Below are positions 41,994-51,963 of a stretch of DNA of 64,000 nt, one piece after another. This DNA is from a bacterium. GTDB lineage: Bacteria; Pseudomonadota; Alphaproteobacteria; Sphingomonadales; Sphingomonadaceae. Made by a program: the position numbers and the translations under genes. The DNA is taken from assembly GCA_030824575.1 (NCBI GenBank), contig JAVBXL010000223.1:94650-158649 (forward strand), given 5' to 3'. Every line of letters starts with the position of its first letter. Positions within the stretch are counted from its first letter, which is position 1. Below the pieces are notes generated by a model. The model was not told the origin of the DNA, searched no databases, and worked only from the letters and a program-made list of their open reading frames with translations.

Positions 41994-44900
41994 CAGCGGC
42001 CCTTTCCGAGCAGGCCGGCGATGGCGCCGCGGTCGAACTTCATGCGCATCGTCACATAGGGGCCGCGACGGGTGTAGCGGTCATCCTCGAAATCGCGATC
42101 GCGATAGCCCGCGATATTATAGCCCGCGCTGATCCAGACATTGGCCGCAGGAGAGACGCCGGCCGACGGCCCGCCGCTGAACGCCAGCGCGCCGCGGCTC
42201 CAGGCATGCTGCACGGAGGCCTGCACGCCGATGTCGAAACGCTTGCCTAGGTCCATCCGCAGATCGACGCCGGTGACGTCGATATAGCCGGTATAATCAT
42301 CCGCGCCGTAGCTGCCATTGACCCATTTGGCGCCATAATAGACGGTCGCCTCGACATTGTGGCGCCCGCCTTCCTCGCCAGTGCGATAGTTGACGGCGAG
42401 GTTGTTAATGAGGCGCAACGTGCGTTGGCCCACGCCGCTGCCGGCGGGCACGCCCAGCACGTTGCCGCCGCCCACGCCCGCGTCCGCGCTTTCCTTGCGC
42501 AGTTCGAAGCGCTCCAGCAGCGACCAGCGGCTGTCGAGCGGCCGCCAGGCGAGCGCGACCGATGTCGCCAGGCTTTTCGCCTGCGCGCCGCTGACCTGCC
42601 CCAGCGTGGAGTAGCGGATGGTGCCGGCAAGCGTCTTGCCCTCACCCAGCGCACGGACGACGTTGCTGGTGATATTGAAGCGCTTATTCTGATCGGACTT
42701 GCGATATTCGGCCCGGCCGTTCCACGACCACAGGTCGGCGCGGTAATTGGCGCCCAGCGTCACCGCGGCATAATCGCCGTCATTGCCATAGAGGCTGCCC
42801 AGCGCGCCGCCACCGACGCTGCCGGACCCGCTGGTCTGGAACGGCTGGACGACGCCGCCGGCCGGGATCTTGCCGCGGACGGTGGTGCTGGCGTCGAAGG
42901 TCGCGTCGATCGTCCAGCGATCGCTGATCGGCAGCGACTGGACCAAGCCGTAATTGGCATAGACGCGACCGCCATTTTCGCCAGACGTCTGGTTGTTGAT
43001 GGCGGTGGTTACCTTCGCGCCGGTCCAGGGTTGGACGTCGAAGCCGATCTGCGCGGTGTGGGTGGTGAAATCCTGGCCCTGCGCGACTTCATAGCCGCCG
43101 ATCAGGCGGATGCCGGGCTTGACCCGCCAGGCGGCGATCAGCTGATGACGGGCGGGGAAATCGACGCTGTCGCGGTCGCCGCCCGGCGCGAACTGGGTCT
43201 GACCGGTCAGGGTCAGCTTGCCGCCCATCAATATCTGGGTGCCGCCCACGGTCAGCAAGCGCGAGTCGCGATCCTTGCCATCGACGCCGCGGTCAAGCGC
43301 GAACTGCGCGCCGGCGAAGATCGTGCCGTGTTCGCGGCGATATTCGACGCGGGATTCGCCTGCAAACCGGCTGCCGGCACCGACCAGCTGGTCCTGATAC
43401 CAGGAGGATGCGGTGACGGCCCATTTGTCGGCCAACTGGACCCGGCCGTCGAAGCCGATGCGGCGGGTGCCGGCTTCAACCAGATTTTGCTGACCAAGGC
43501 CGAAGGCGTCGTCCTGCTGCCGCGCATAGGCCAGGACGTCCGCCTTTTTGCTGTGATGTTCGACTTCGGCGAGCCAGGCGCTGCCGTCGGACAGGCCGTC
43601 GCGGCTGCCGGCCGCCATTTCGGCGCGCAGCTGGGTCGTGTCGCTGATCTGCGCCCGGACATCCGCGCCCAGCAGCAGGCCATTGCCATGGCTGTTGTCC
43701 TTGATCGCCGACACGCCCACTTCGGCCTTGCCCTTGGCGAACTTCATCGCGGCGCGGCCGCCGGCGGTCAGTTTCTTGCCCTTGCCGTAGGTTTCATAGT
43801 CGACGACGATGAAGACCGGATTATTGCCGGCGTCGCGGCCCAGCACCGGCTCGCGGAAACGGATGGTGCCGATGGTCGCGTCGATATCATAGTCGATATG
43901 GCGGGTGAGCGGGGTCGAGGACAGGATGCGCTCGGGGCGCAGGCGGTCGCGCACTTCGATGCTCAGCTTGTCGCTGTTGGGGACGATGTCGTGGCCCGAC
44001 AGGCGATAAGGACCGGTCAGGCCATTGCCCTGGATTTCGTCGCGGGCGTGCAGATCGTCGCTATTGGCGGCGAAGGCGCTGAAGCTGAGGCGATCGTCGG
44101 CATAGTCCGCCTTCATGCCGTTGAGGGTCCGGCTGTAGCGGGTCAGCTGGGTCTGGGTCATGCCGGTTTCGAAGTCGCCGAACAGCGCGCTGAAATCCCT
44201 GCGCTCCAGCCGCAGATAGAGTTTGCGTGCGGTCGCCGCGTCATGGCCCTGGCGGGTCGCGTCGCCATAGACGGTGTAGTAGCGGTCCGGGTCGATCTGG
44301 CCCAGCAGGCCGCGCGAACGGTCATATTTACGGTCGCTGTCATAGGCGATGGTCATCAGCCAGCTACCCTTGATCCGGCCCTTGGCATAGAGCGCCAACT
44401 GCCCGTCGGTGACCAGGCTGTTGCGGCTGGAGGCGGGCAGAGCGGACGAACGCTTGCGCAGCGTGTCGAAACCGATCGTCCCAGACCCGAAGCCGACCAC
44501 GGTCCAGTCGCGCGCCACCGCCGTCAGGCGGGCGCGCAGTTCGATGGCGCGCTGCTGCTTGTCGTCTGTCAGGGTCACGGTCGCCCGCAAGGCGCCGGCC
44601 TGGGTGGTGGGTTGCAGCGCGAGATAGGCGATGCCGTCGTCCCCGATCACCAGCGCGGTGCCGCTGGCGCGACGGCTGGCCGGGACGGTGGCGTCGATCG
44701 CGATGGCGTAGGGTTGATCGACCGTGACGGGGACCGTCGTGCCGTCGCGCACCGGACGGCCGCTGCGGTCTGTCAGGCGGAAGGCGAGGACGGGGTTGGT
44801 CAGGCCGTCGGCGGCGAGCTTGCTGGCGTCCGGCGCGACGATGGCGCTGGCGGCAGCGCCGGCATAATGGACGGTGCCGTGCAGCGTCTGGGCGATGCTG

Positions 44901-46957
44901 CCGTCCGCGTTCATTACGGTGGCTTCCAGCGCATTATCACCGGGGTTAAGGCCGATGCCGGACCATTTGGCGACCGCGATGTCGCCGTCGGTATCCGTCG
45001 TGTCATAGGACAGCGCATCGACCAGGCCGCCGTTCAGGCGCAGCGCGACCTTCTGTCCGGCATGATGTTTGATGACGACGCGGGTGGAAGGCGAACGAGG
45101 ATTATAGCCCTGCGCCGGGAAGAGCAGGGCGATGCCGGCATCCTGTCCGTCGAACCAGTCCCGGTCGCCTGCGGCCTTTGCGGCGTCCGGGGCAGTGGGC
45201 AGGGCGTCGGTGGCGGCGGCAGCGGCGACGCCGGTCAGGCGCAGCTGGAAATCGACGCGCTGGAGCAGGCCGCCGGCGCTTTCTACGAATCGAGAGGTCG
45301 CGCTGCCGCCGTTGCGCGTGTCGGCGTCGCACAGCAGCGGCGCGTGGCTGGCGGGCAGGCTGGCGCTATCGAGCTGGACGACGTGGCGGCCCGGACGCAC
45401 GGCTTCGAAATGATAGAGGCCGTCTTTGTCGGTGACGACGAAGCTGCCATCCTCCATCAGCAGGCGGATGCCCCCAACGCCCTTGCGCCCCTTGGCCGGG
45501 GCGTTGCAGTCGCCTTCTGTCACGCGGCCGACGACGGTGAAGCCGTCGGTGAAGAGCAACGCGCCGATGCGGACGGAGGCGGCGGCTTCGTTGCTGGTCG
45601 CGCCGGCGGAACCGGAGGCAAGGACGCGGTTAAGCGCTTCGCCGCGCGGCGCGCCAGGGGCGACGGAAACGATGTAGCGTATTTCGACCGTCTTGCCGGC
45701 GGGCAGGGGCGGGACGGTGAAGTCCAGCGTGCGGCCGTCGGTCGCCACCACCGGTTCTTCCGCGCCGCGGGCCGATCCGCGTTCGTAGCGTAGGCCGGGC
45801 GGCAGGATGTCGGTCAGGTGGATGCCGCTGGCGTCGGCGTCCGATCGGTTATCGACGCGAACCAGATATTGGATGAAGTCGCCGGGCGAGGCTTCGCGCA
45901 CCGACGCGGTCTTGGTCAGCAGCAAGTGGGTTTCGCCGACCCGGTCGAGCGGGATATCGGCGATGAACGGTTCAGGATCGGTCAGCGCGAACACGCCGCC
46001 GAACGAGGCTTCGTTCAGCATGAAGCCGCGGTTCATCGGGCCGCGCAGGGCCTCCAGATCGGCGCGGCTGCGGGTCGAGGGCGCGATATAATGGGCCGGC
46101 GGCGTGACCCGCAGATGGTAACGGCCCGGCGCGGTGAGCGGGAAACGATAATTGCCCTGCGGGAAATCATAGAGGCGGCCGCTGGCGTCGGTGGTGCTGC
46201 CGCCGCTGACGACGGTGGACGGATAGGCGCTGACGCCATCGTCGCCGAACACGGTGGCCGGCTGGCCGTCTTCGCCCAGCAGCGTCACCGTGGCGCCATC
46301 GACCAGCGCGCCGGTTTCGGAATCGAATACATAGCCAGTGGGGTCGATCAGGATCGAACTGGTCGAGCCATAGCTATGGGCGTCCTCGGTGAAGCTGAGC
46401 GTCAGGTGCGCCCCACGATCGAGCGTAGGGTCGCACGGCGAGGCGGTGCCGTCATTGCCCTGAGGCACGCCGCCGGCAAAGACGCCGGTGTTGAGGCCGG
46501 TTTCCATCAGGGCGATGCTGCTGGTCCGATATTGGGTGTGAACATTGATCCAGGCGGTTTCGCGCAGTAGCGCATCATGGTTACCGCCCGGATTGTCCAG
46601 CACCAGGATCAGTGGGACATGGGGGTCGATCGATTCAGCCACCGGTGCGCGCGCAAGGTCGGCGGCATCGACGGGGGCGGGGGTGAAGAGGAGCGAGGGC
46701 GCTGTCTGGCACTGCATGCCCTGCAGGCTGTAACCGATCGGGAGCAGGCGGAAGCTCAACCGCGTCGGGCGTTTGCCGCGCGCTTCGACGTCAAAGGCCA
46801 CGGTATTGGAATCGATGCTGACCGGGCCGGTGGGGGCCTGCCAGTGCAATGTCGCGGTGTTGACGACGCGCGTCTGCCCCTGCGTCGCGACGGGTGTCGC
46901 GGCGGCCACGCCGGTCAGGGCGGCGATCAGGCTGGTAAGGGCGCGGATTTTGGCCAT
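41993..46957 (-). CDS. Giant secreted DUF11/SdrD-like protein with a predicted outer-membrane beta-barrel
   Basis: This 1654-residue protein has a signal peptide (about 1-28), an N-terminal beta-rich region (NTATLHWQAPTGPVS), a carboxypeptidase-regulatory-like fold (about 220-300), a DUF11 domain (about 350-470, KTASVREASPGDFIQYLVRV), an SdrD B-like domain (GVGGIRLLMEDGSFVVTDKDG), further Ig-like regions (to about 850) and a long C-terminal region of alternating amphipathic strands ending GPYVTMRMKFDRG, which reads as an outer-membrane barrel. It would be surface-anchored with Ig-like modules. The start ATG 46957 has AGGA 6 bases upstream. It lies in a tight array with three smaller DUF11-type genes. 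Function unknown. Confidence 0.85.
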   Translation of the reverse strand: MAKIRALTSLIAALTGVAAATPVATQGQTRVVNTATLHWQAPTGPVSIDSNTVAFDVEARGKRPTRLSFRLLPIGYSLQGMQCQTAPSLLFTPAPVDAADLARAPVAESIDPHVPLILVLDNPGGNHDALLRETAWINVHTQYRTSSIALMETGLNTGVFAGGVPQGNDGTASPCDPTLDRGAHLTLSFTEDAHSYGSTSSILIDPTGYVFDSETGALVDGATVTLLGEDGQPATVFGDDGVSAYPSTVVSGGSTTDASGRLYDFPQGNYRFPLTAPGRYHLRVTPPAHYIAPSTRSRADLEALRGPMNRGFMLNEASFGGVFALTDPEPFIADIPLDRVGETHLLLTKTASVREASPGDFIQYLVRVDNRSDADASGIHLTDILPPGLRYERGSARGAEEPVVATDGRTLDFTVPPLPAGKTVEIRYIVSVAPGAPRGEALNRVLASGSAGATSNEAAASVRIGALLFTDGFTVVGRVTEGDCNAPAKGRKGVGGIRLLMEDGSFVVTDKDGLYHFEAVRPGRHVVQLDSASLPASHAPLLCDADTRNGGSATSRFVESAGGLLQRVDFQLRLTGVAAAAATDALPTAPDAAKAAGDRDWFDGQDAGIALLFPAQGYNPRSPSTRVVIKHHAGQKVALRLNGGLVDALSYDTTDTDGDIAVAKWSGIGLNPGDNALEATVMNADGSIAQTLHGTVHYAGAAASAIVAPDASKLAADGLTNPVLAFRLTDRSGRPVRDGTTVPVTVDQPYAIAIDATVPASRRASGTALVIGDDGIAYLALQPTTQAGALRATVTLTDDKQQRAIELRARLTAVARDWTVVGFGSGTIGFDTLRKRSSALPASSRNSLVTDGQLALYAKGRIKGSWLMTIAYDSDRKYDRSRGLLGQIDPDRYYTVYGDATRQGHDAATARKLYLRLERRDFSALFGDFETGMTQTQLTRYSRTLNGMKADYADDRLSFSAFAANSDDLHARDEIQGNGLTGPYRLSGHDIVPNSDKLSIEVRDRLRPERILSSTPLTRHIDYDIDATIGTIRFREPVLGRDAGNNPVFIVVDYETYGKGKKLTAGGRAAMKFAKGKAEVGVSAIKDNSHGNGLLLGADVRAQISDTTQLRAEMAAGSRDGLSDGSAWLAEVEHHSKKADVLAYARQQDDAFGLGQQNLVEAGTRRIGFDGRVQLADKWAVTASSWYQDQLVGAGSRFAGESRVEYRREHGTIFAGAQFALDRGVDGKDRDSRLLTVGGTQILMGGKLTLTGQTQFAPGGDRDSVDFPARHQLIAAWRVKPGIRLIGGYEVAQGQDFTTHTAQIGFDVQPWTGAKVTTAINNQTSGENGGRVYANYGLVQSLPISDRWTIDATFDASTTVRGKIPAGGVVQPFQTSGSGSVGGGALGSLYGNDGDYAAVTLGANYRADLWSWNGRAEYRKSDQNKRFNITSNVVRALGEGKTLAGTIRYSTLGQVSGAQAKSLATSVALAWRPLDSRWSLLERFELRKESADAGVGGGNVLGVPAGSGVGQRTLRLINNLAVNYRTGEEGGRHNVEATVYYGAKWVNGSYGADDYTGYIDVTGVDLRMDLGKRFDIGVQASVQHAWSRGALAFSGGPSAGVSPAANVWISAGYNIAGYRDRDFEDDRYTRRGPYVTMRMKFDRGAIAGLLGKGR

Positions 46958-47023
46958 AGGGGTCCTGCCGGCGCGCGCGGGTACAGCGCGCGCCGCCAAG
47001 TAATCCTTTGTTCTTTCAGGGGT

Positions 47024-48148
47024 TTAGTTGATCGTCACCTTGAAGGCGACGGCCAGCGAACCCAGGCCTGCGACGGTGCCGACATTGGCGGTGACGGTTT
47101 GCGTGCCGCTATTATAATTGGCGGTGAAGCCGTCGGTTTCCGCTGTATCGTCGCTATCGTCATCCTCGGCCGTACCGGCGAGGACGCAGGTGCCCCCTGG
47201 CAGGCCGACGCTGATGGACCCCGGCACATAGGTCGTGGTCGATGGCACGACGTCGGTCAGTACGACCCCGTTCGCCCCCGTCAGCGCGGTGCCATTGTGG
47301 ACGAGCAGGCAATATTGCACCGTCGCGCCAGGCAGCGCCTTGGGATTGAGGGTATTCACGCCATCCGACAAGATCAGCGCGGACTTGGTCACGGTCAGCG
47401 CGACATTCTGCGTGCCGATGACATAGGCGGCATAGGCGCGGCCCTGCCCGTTGCGGGCGATGTCACCCAGGTTGAGCGCGGCGTCGCTGTCATCGTCCGC
47501 GAACACGATGTCTACGACATTGTCGGCATTGCCAAGATTGAGGTCGGTCGCGACGAGCAAACCGCCCTTGGTTCCCGAAGCGCCGCCGGCGGCGGCAATG
47601 ACATGCAGCGAAACCTGCGCTTCGTGGATGCCCACGGTCGCCGGGATGTTGCCGATGATGAAGACGGCGACCGACGCTTCGGGGGCCAGTTCGTCGATAT
47701 AGGTCTGGGTATCGACATCCACATCATAGACGCCATTATTGTTGCTATCGACGAAGACTTTCATGGTGGAAATGTCGAAATCGTCGGTGCCGGTCAGGAT
47801 GCCGACCGACAAGGTGGTCTGGTCGGGATCGAGCCAGAAATCCTGCACGCCGTTGGTGTGGTTGGTGACCTTGAATTTGGTGACGGCGGCCTGTTGGCTC
47901 AGATTGACCTGGGTTGCGCCGGTCTGGTCCGTGATGACGGTGAAATCGACCTTTCGATCGACCACGAACTTGGCGGTGTTGGACGTGGTCGTCTGCGACG
48001 CGCCGTTAACGGTATAGGTCACGGTCGCGGTGTTGGAGACTTCCGTGCCAGCGGTGGTCGCGGTCGAGGCGGACTGGGCGTGGGCCGTGCCGGTGGCGGC
48101 GATGGCGGCGCCGCTCAGCAGCATCAGCCGCAGGGAGCGAGAGATCAT
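47024..48148 (-). CDS. Secreted DUF11-domain protein (mid-size)
   Basis: This 374-residue protein has a signal peptide (1-24, TAHAQS), an opening typical of this group (GTEVSNTATVTYTVNG), an EF-hand-like or thrombospondin-like segment (FVDSNNNGVYDVD), and a DUF11 C-terminal domain (KALPGATVQYCLLVHNGT, VLTDVVPSTTTYVPGSI). It is strongly acidic near the end. ATG 48148 has AGGA 9 bases upstream, favoured over an ATG 12 codons earlier. It is 32 bases after the first gene of the array and 66 before the giant gene. Confidence 0.82.
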   Translation of the reverse strand: MISRSLRLMLLSGAAIAATGTAHAQSASTATTAGTEVSNTATVTYTVNGASQTTTSNTAKFVVDRKVDFTVITDQTGATQVNLSQQAAVTKFKVTNHTNGVQDFWLDPDQTTLSVGILTGTDDFDISTMKVFVDSNNNGVYDVDVDTQTYIDELAPEASVAVFIIGNIPATVGIHEAQVSLHVIAAAGGASGTKGGLLVATDLNLGNADNVVDIVFADDDSDAALNLGDIARNGQGRAYAAYVIGTQNVALTVTKSALILSDGVNTLNPKALPGATVQYCLLVHNGTALTGANGVVLTDVVPSTTTYVPGSISVGLPGGTCVLAGTAEDDDSDDTAETDGFTANYNSGTQTVTANVGTVAGLGSLAVAFKVTIN

Positions 48149-48180
48149 ATTGTGGGTTCCTGTGGTTAGAGCAGCGGGGA

Positions 48181-48651
48181 TCATTTGAGGACGGCCTTGA
48201 AGGCGAGCTGGCCTTGTCCTCCTGCGGGCACGGTCGCGATGCGCCAGCGGATGTGGCGGACATCATTGGATGTGGCCGCGCGGCTGCCGCCGCTGGCCGT
48301 GGGCACGCGCAACTGGGCGAGAGCGCCATAGGTCTTGCCGTCGATCGACAGTTCCGGGGCGGCCGATCCGGCACCGGGCGCGCGATAGGTGATCGCGCCG
48401 GGCACGGGGTTGTCGAGGACGATGTTGGAGAGCGATTGCGCGCCGGTGTTGCGATAGGCGAGCACGAAGACAACATGGTCGCCCGGCACGGCGCGCGTGG
48501 CAGGCGCGAGCGAGGTGCTGACGGCGCCTGCCTTGTCCAGCGCGCGCTGTTCGACGAAGATCTTGGAGGCGACCTGCAACGGTCCCTGGGAAGCGACTGC
48601 CGGCGTGACGACGGCCGCGGCGGCGAGGAGAGTGATCAATATACGGGCCAT
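48181..48651 (-). CDS. Secreted DUF11-type protein, first gene of the array
   Basis: This 156-residue protein has a signal peptide (1-20) and a DUF11 domain (APATRAVPGDHVVFVLAYRNTG, SLSNIVLDNPVPGAITYRAPG) ending AFKAVLK. It is the promoter-proximal member of the leftward array of four secreted proteins. Upstream, 274 non-coding bases (48652-48925) separate it from the GGDEF-EAL gene; the promoter should be there but no clear consensus was found. Confidence 0.82.
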   Translation of the reverse strand: MARILITLLAAAAVVTPAVASQGPLQVASKIFVEQRALDKAGAVSTSLAPATRAVPGDHVVFVLAYRNTGAQSLSNIVLDNPVPGAITYRAPGAGSAAPELSIDGKTYGALAQLRVPTASGGSRAATSNDVRHIRWRIATVPAGGQGQLAFKAVLK

Positions 48652-48925
48652 GGTTCCAGTCCTTGTTGGAGCACTGGTTCCCTTGAACGGATTTGCGGCT
48701 AACGAAATCTTACCGCGCGGTCCGTAGCGGCGCAGAGTTCGACCATGGTCTAACGGTTGCGTAAAATTCGCAGCGCACCCTCAAAATCGCTGCGGGACGG
48801 CTGTTGCGGTCTTGGCGGGCCTGCAACATTGGGAGACGCGCGCATGGTGATGCCGACCGCGCGCCTGCATGGACGCGAAGCCGGTGTCCGGGCTGGTCAG
48901 GGGCTTGGATGCAGGCTGAGGCGGC

Positions 48926-51229
48926 TCAGGCCGCCATGCGACTGCCCGACAGCTTCACCAGCAGGGCGGGAACGTCGGCCGCCGGGATCGGCCGACTGAA
49001 CAGATAGCCCTGGATCTGGTTGCAGCCTTCGGACCGCAATATGTCGAGCTGTTCGCTGCTTTCGACGCCTTCGGCCGTCGTTTCGATCCCCAGCGCGTCC
49101 GCCAGCGTCGTGATGGCGCGGATGATGGCGGTGGCGCCCTTGTTGGCGAGCAGGTCGACGATGAAGCTGCGATCGATCTTGAGCTTGTCGAAGGGGAAGC
49201 TGCGCAAATAGCTGAGCGAGGAATAGCCGGTGCCGAAATCATCGAGCGCAACCCGTACGCCCAGGACTTTGAGGGAGTGGAGCGAGGCGAGGGTCGCCTC
49301 TACATTGTCGATGAACAGGCTTTCGGTGATCTCCAACTCCAGCCGCTGCGGCTCCAGGCCGGATCGCGCCAGCGCCTGGAGCACGATGCTGTTGAGCGTC
49401 GAGCTGCGGAACTGGACCGGGGACACATTCACCGCCACGCGAATGTCGTCGCCCCAGCTCATGGCGATCCGGCAGGCTTCGTGCAGCGCCCATTCGCCGA
49501 TCGGGATGATCAGGCCGGTTTCTTCCGCCAGCGGGATGAAGTCGATCGGCGATACCATGCCGCGCACCGGATGGTTCCAGCGCATCAGCGCCTCGAACGC
49601 GGTCACGCGGTTCTGCGACAGGCCAAAGAGGGGCTGGAAATGCAGCTCCAATTCGCCATTGCGCAGCGCGTCGTGCAGATCGACCTCCATCGCGCGGCGG
49701 GCCTGCGCTTCGGCGTCCATGGCGTTTTCGAAGAAGCGATGGCTGCCCTTGCCGTCGTGCTTCGCGCGGTAGAGGGCGAGGTCGGCATTTTTGAGCAGCG
49801 AGGTCGCATCCTGCCCGTCCTGGGGTGCCAGCGCGATGCCGACGCTGCCGCCGGTGACGATGCGATGGCCATTGACGGTGAAGGGGCGAGTTAGCGCCTG
49901 GACGATCGCGCGGCCGGTCTGGTCGGCGGCACCGCTGCCGTCCTGAACGATGACCGCGAATTCGTCACCACCCAGCCGGGCGACGAAACCCTGTGGGCAG
50001 GTTTCGGCCAGCCGCGTTGCGACTTCGCACAAAAGGGCGTCGCCGGTCGGATGACCCAGCGTGTCGTTGACCGCCTTGAAATTGTCTAGGTCAAGACAGA
50101 AGAGCGCAAAGTCCACGCCGCCGTGGCGGTGCAGCGCCAGCGCTATCTGTTCGCGCAGCAGGGTGCGATTGGCGAGGCCGGTCAGCGAATCATGGAAGGC
50201 CATATGCGCGATCTGGCGCTCGCGCTCCTCGACTGCGGTGACCATGCGGTTGAAGCTGCGCGCGAGACGGCCGATCTCGTCGCGGGTTTCCACTTCCACC
50301 TGCGCATGTTCGCCGGCGCTGACCTTGCGGGCGGCAGCTTCCAGCGCGATGATCGGCCGCGCCAGCCGACGCGATGCGGCAAAGGCACCGGCGATCGCCA
50401 GCAGCAGGCCGAGCGCGCCGAAACCCAATAAGGCCCACAGGATAGGCGCATAGCCTTGCAACGCGCGGGTGAGGCTATATTCCAGCACCAGCCGTTGCGG
50501 TGCCGCCTCCACCAGCGCAGGCACCGGACGCGCCCAACTGAGGATGCGTTCGCCGTCGCGATCGACTTCCTGCACCTGGGTACTACGTCTCGTGGCACCG
50601 GTAAGCGGCACGAGTTGTGGATGGAGATCTATCGACGAGAGCTTAGCCAGCTGTCTCAAGTCGGTCGGCCCCATATTGCGCGCGAACACGACCCAGCCCA
50701 TCAGCATCGGCGCGCGCACCGGCGCGGCGGCGACCATATGGCTTTGCCCGCGCCAGCGCACGATGCCGCGCTCGCGGCCGGCATCCAGCGTATCGAAAAG
50801 CTGGGTCTGGTCGTCCACCGACAAGCCGTCGGCCCGGCCTGCGACGACGCCGTCGATGCTTACGAACATGGCATGGTCGATTTTGAATCGGCCTTGCAGG
50901 CTTTGGAGCGCCGAGGCGATCGTCGCCGCGTCATTGGTGCCGACCGCCTCGCGAAAGCCGAAGTCGCTGGCCAGCACATTGCCGGCCTGCGTCAACTGGT
51001 GGAACTGCATCGCGGCAATTCGGTCGAACAGGGCGCTCCCGACCGTCATTTCGCGGCGGATCTGGCTTTCGGCGTAGGATTCGATCGCCTTGCGCGTGCC
51101 ATATAGCGACAGCATCGACACTGCGGCGAACAGCGCGCCGTAGAAGAGCGTCATGCGGAATGTGAGCGTCGACTGGAAACGCCAGACGGTGCGCCGCCAG
51201 AGCCGCTTTAGAGCAGCGATGCGGATCAT
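48926..51229 (-). CDS. Membrane GGDEF-EAL c-di-GMP enzyme with periplasmic sensor
   Basis: This 767-residue protein has helix 1 (about 25-45), a periplasmic sensor of about 210 residues, helix 2 (about 262-283), HAMP (about 285-335), a GGDEF domain with intact GGDEF (420-424), and an EAL domain with EAL (546-548) and DDFGTGYS (663-670). Both catalytic motifs are kept, so it could make and degrade c-di-GMP, controlled by a periplasmic signal. It overlaps the exported cupredoxin gene by 4 bases, which suggests that copper, redox state or the cupredoxin itself is the signal. Confidence 0.93.
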   Translation of the reverse strand: MIRIAALKRLWRRTVWRFQSTLTFRMTLFYGALFAAVSMLSLYGTRKAIESYAESQIRREMTVGSALFDRIAAMQFHQLTQAGNVLASDFGFREAVGTNDAATIASALQSLQGRFKIDHAMFVSIDGVVAGRADGLSVDDQTQLFDTLDAGRERGIVRWRGQSHMVAAAPVRAPMLMGWVVFARNMGPTDLRQLAKLSSIDLHPQLVPLTGATRRSTQVQEVDRDGERILSWARPVPALVEAAPQRLVLEYSLTRALQGYAPILWALLGFGALGLLLAIAGAFAASRRLARPIIALEAAARKVSAGEHAQVEVETRDEIGRLARSFNRMVTAVEERERQIAHMAFHDSLTGLANRTLLREQIALALHRHGGVDFALFCLDLDNFKAVNDTLGHPTGDALLCEVATRLAETCPQGFVARLGGDEFAVIVQDGSGAADQTGRAIVQALTRPFTVNGHRIVTGGSVGIALAPQDGQDATSLLKNADLALYRAKHDGKGSHRFFENAMDAEAQARRAMEVDLHDALRNGELELHFQPLFGLSQNRVTAFEALMRWNHPVRGMVSPIDFIPLAEETGLIIPIGEWALHEACRIAMSWGDDIRVAVNVSPVQFRSSTLNSIVLQALARSGLEPQRLELEITESLFIDNVEATLASLHSLKVLGVRVALDDFGTGYSSLSYLRSFPFDKLKIDRSFIVDLLANKGATAIIRAITTLADALGIETTAEGVESSEQLDILRSEGCNQIQGYLFSRPIPAADVPALLVKLSGSRMAA

Positions 51230-51840
51230 CGGCCGCTGCGCAATGTCAGCGGGACGGTCTTGCTGGCCGCGCCGCTGCCTGGAATGGGGACGTTGACGAC
51301 CATTTCGTTATCTTTCGTCTTGAGCAGCGGATGCCAGATCGTCACCTGCGCCGTGCCCGTTGCCATGCCGGCGAGATGCGCTGAGCCGGCGGCATCGCTC
51401 TTGATCGCGAAGGGGGTGTCGACGACCTTGATGAAGCCGCTCATCTGGTCGTGGATGTTGCAGCCCAGCGCTACGGCACCGGGCGAGGTGAAGGTGTAGC
51501 TGCGCGTTTCATCCTGGCCGAACAGCTTGATCTCGAACTTGGCCGGTTTCGAGAAGGAATAGACGTGATGGCGCACCTTGTCCTTGTTGGGGAAGCGCAC
51601 CGTCGTACCGACCGGCACCACCAGCACATGGGGGGCAAAGGCGATATTCTGCTGGACCATGGTGGTGGCCCAGGGAAAACGGATGGGGCCGGGCGGAATG
51701 CCGCCGGCGGGGCGCACCGTAACGACGGCGTCCGCGACCGGGCGCCCCGCCGCATCCACCAGCTTTAGGTTGAGATCGCCCGCCAGCGCAGGCGCGGCCA
51801 GGCAGGTCAGGGCGAGAGGGGCAAGACGCAGGTAATACAT
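51226..51840 (-). CDS. Exported cupredoxin-like protein (methylamine-utilization type)
   Basis: This 204-residue protein has a signal peptide (1-20, ALAG) and a cupredoxin fold (about 55-145) with type-1 copper ligands: His in VRHHVYSF (about 92), then Cys127, His130 and Met133 in GCNIHDQM. A C-terminal beta segment (AHLAGMATGTAQVTIWHP) resembles a carboxypeptidase-regulatory fold. Annotated relatives are called methylamine utilization proteins, but no other methylamine gene is here. It is first in a two-gene operon with the GGDEF-EAL enzyme and divergent from DUF3034. Confidence 0.87.
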   Translation of the reverse strand: MYYLRLAPLALTCLAAPALAGDLNLKLVDAAGRPVADAVVTVRPAGGIPPGPIRFPWATTMVQQNIAFAPHVLVVPVGTTVRFPNKDKVRHHVYSFSKPAKFEIKLFGQDETRSYTFTSPGAVALGCNIHDQMSGFIKVVDTPFAIKSDAAGSAHLAGMATGTAQVTIWHPLLKTKDNEMVVNVPIPGSGAASKTVPLTLRSGR

Positions 51841-51963
51841 GAAGCGCTCTCCTAATCGCTAAGATTGAAGAAATGTTTAGTGCGAACTGGAGCGAGTTTT
51901 TGCAGCGCATGGCCGCCTTGATCGGCAAATCGAATATTAACCACGTGCGGCTATCAGCATGGC

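Noticed and set aside
42359..45793. A 1144-codon plus-strand frame inside the giant DUF11 gene
   Set aside because: It is the third-position shadow of the minus-strand gene, with no signal peptide or domain.
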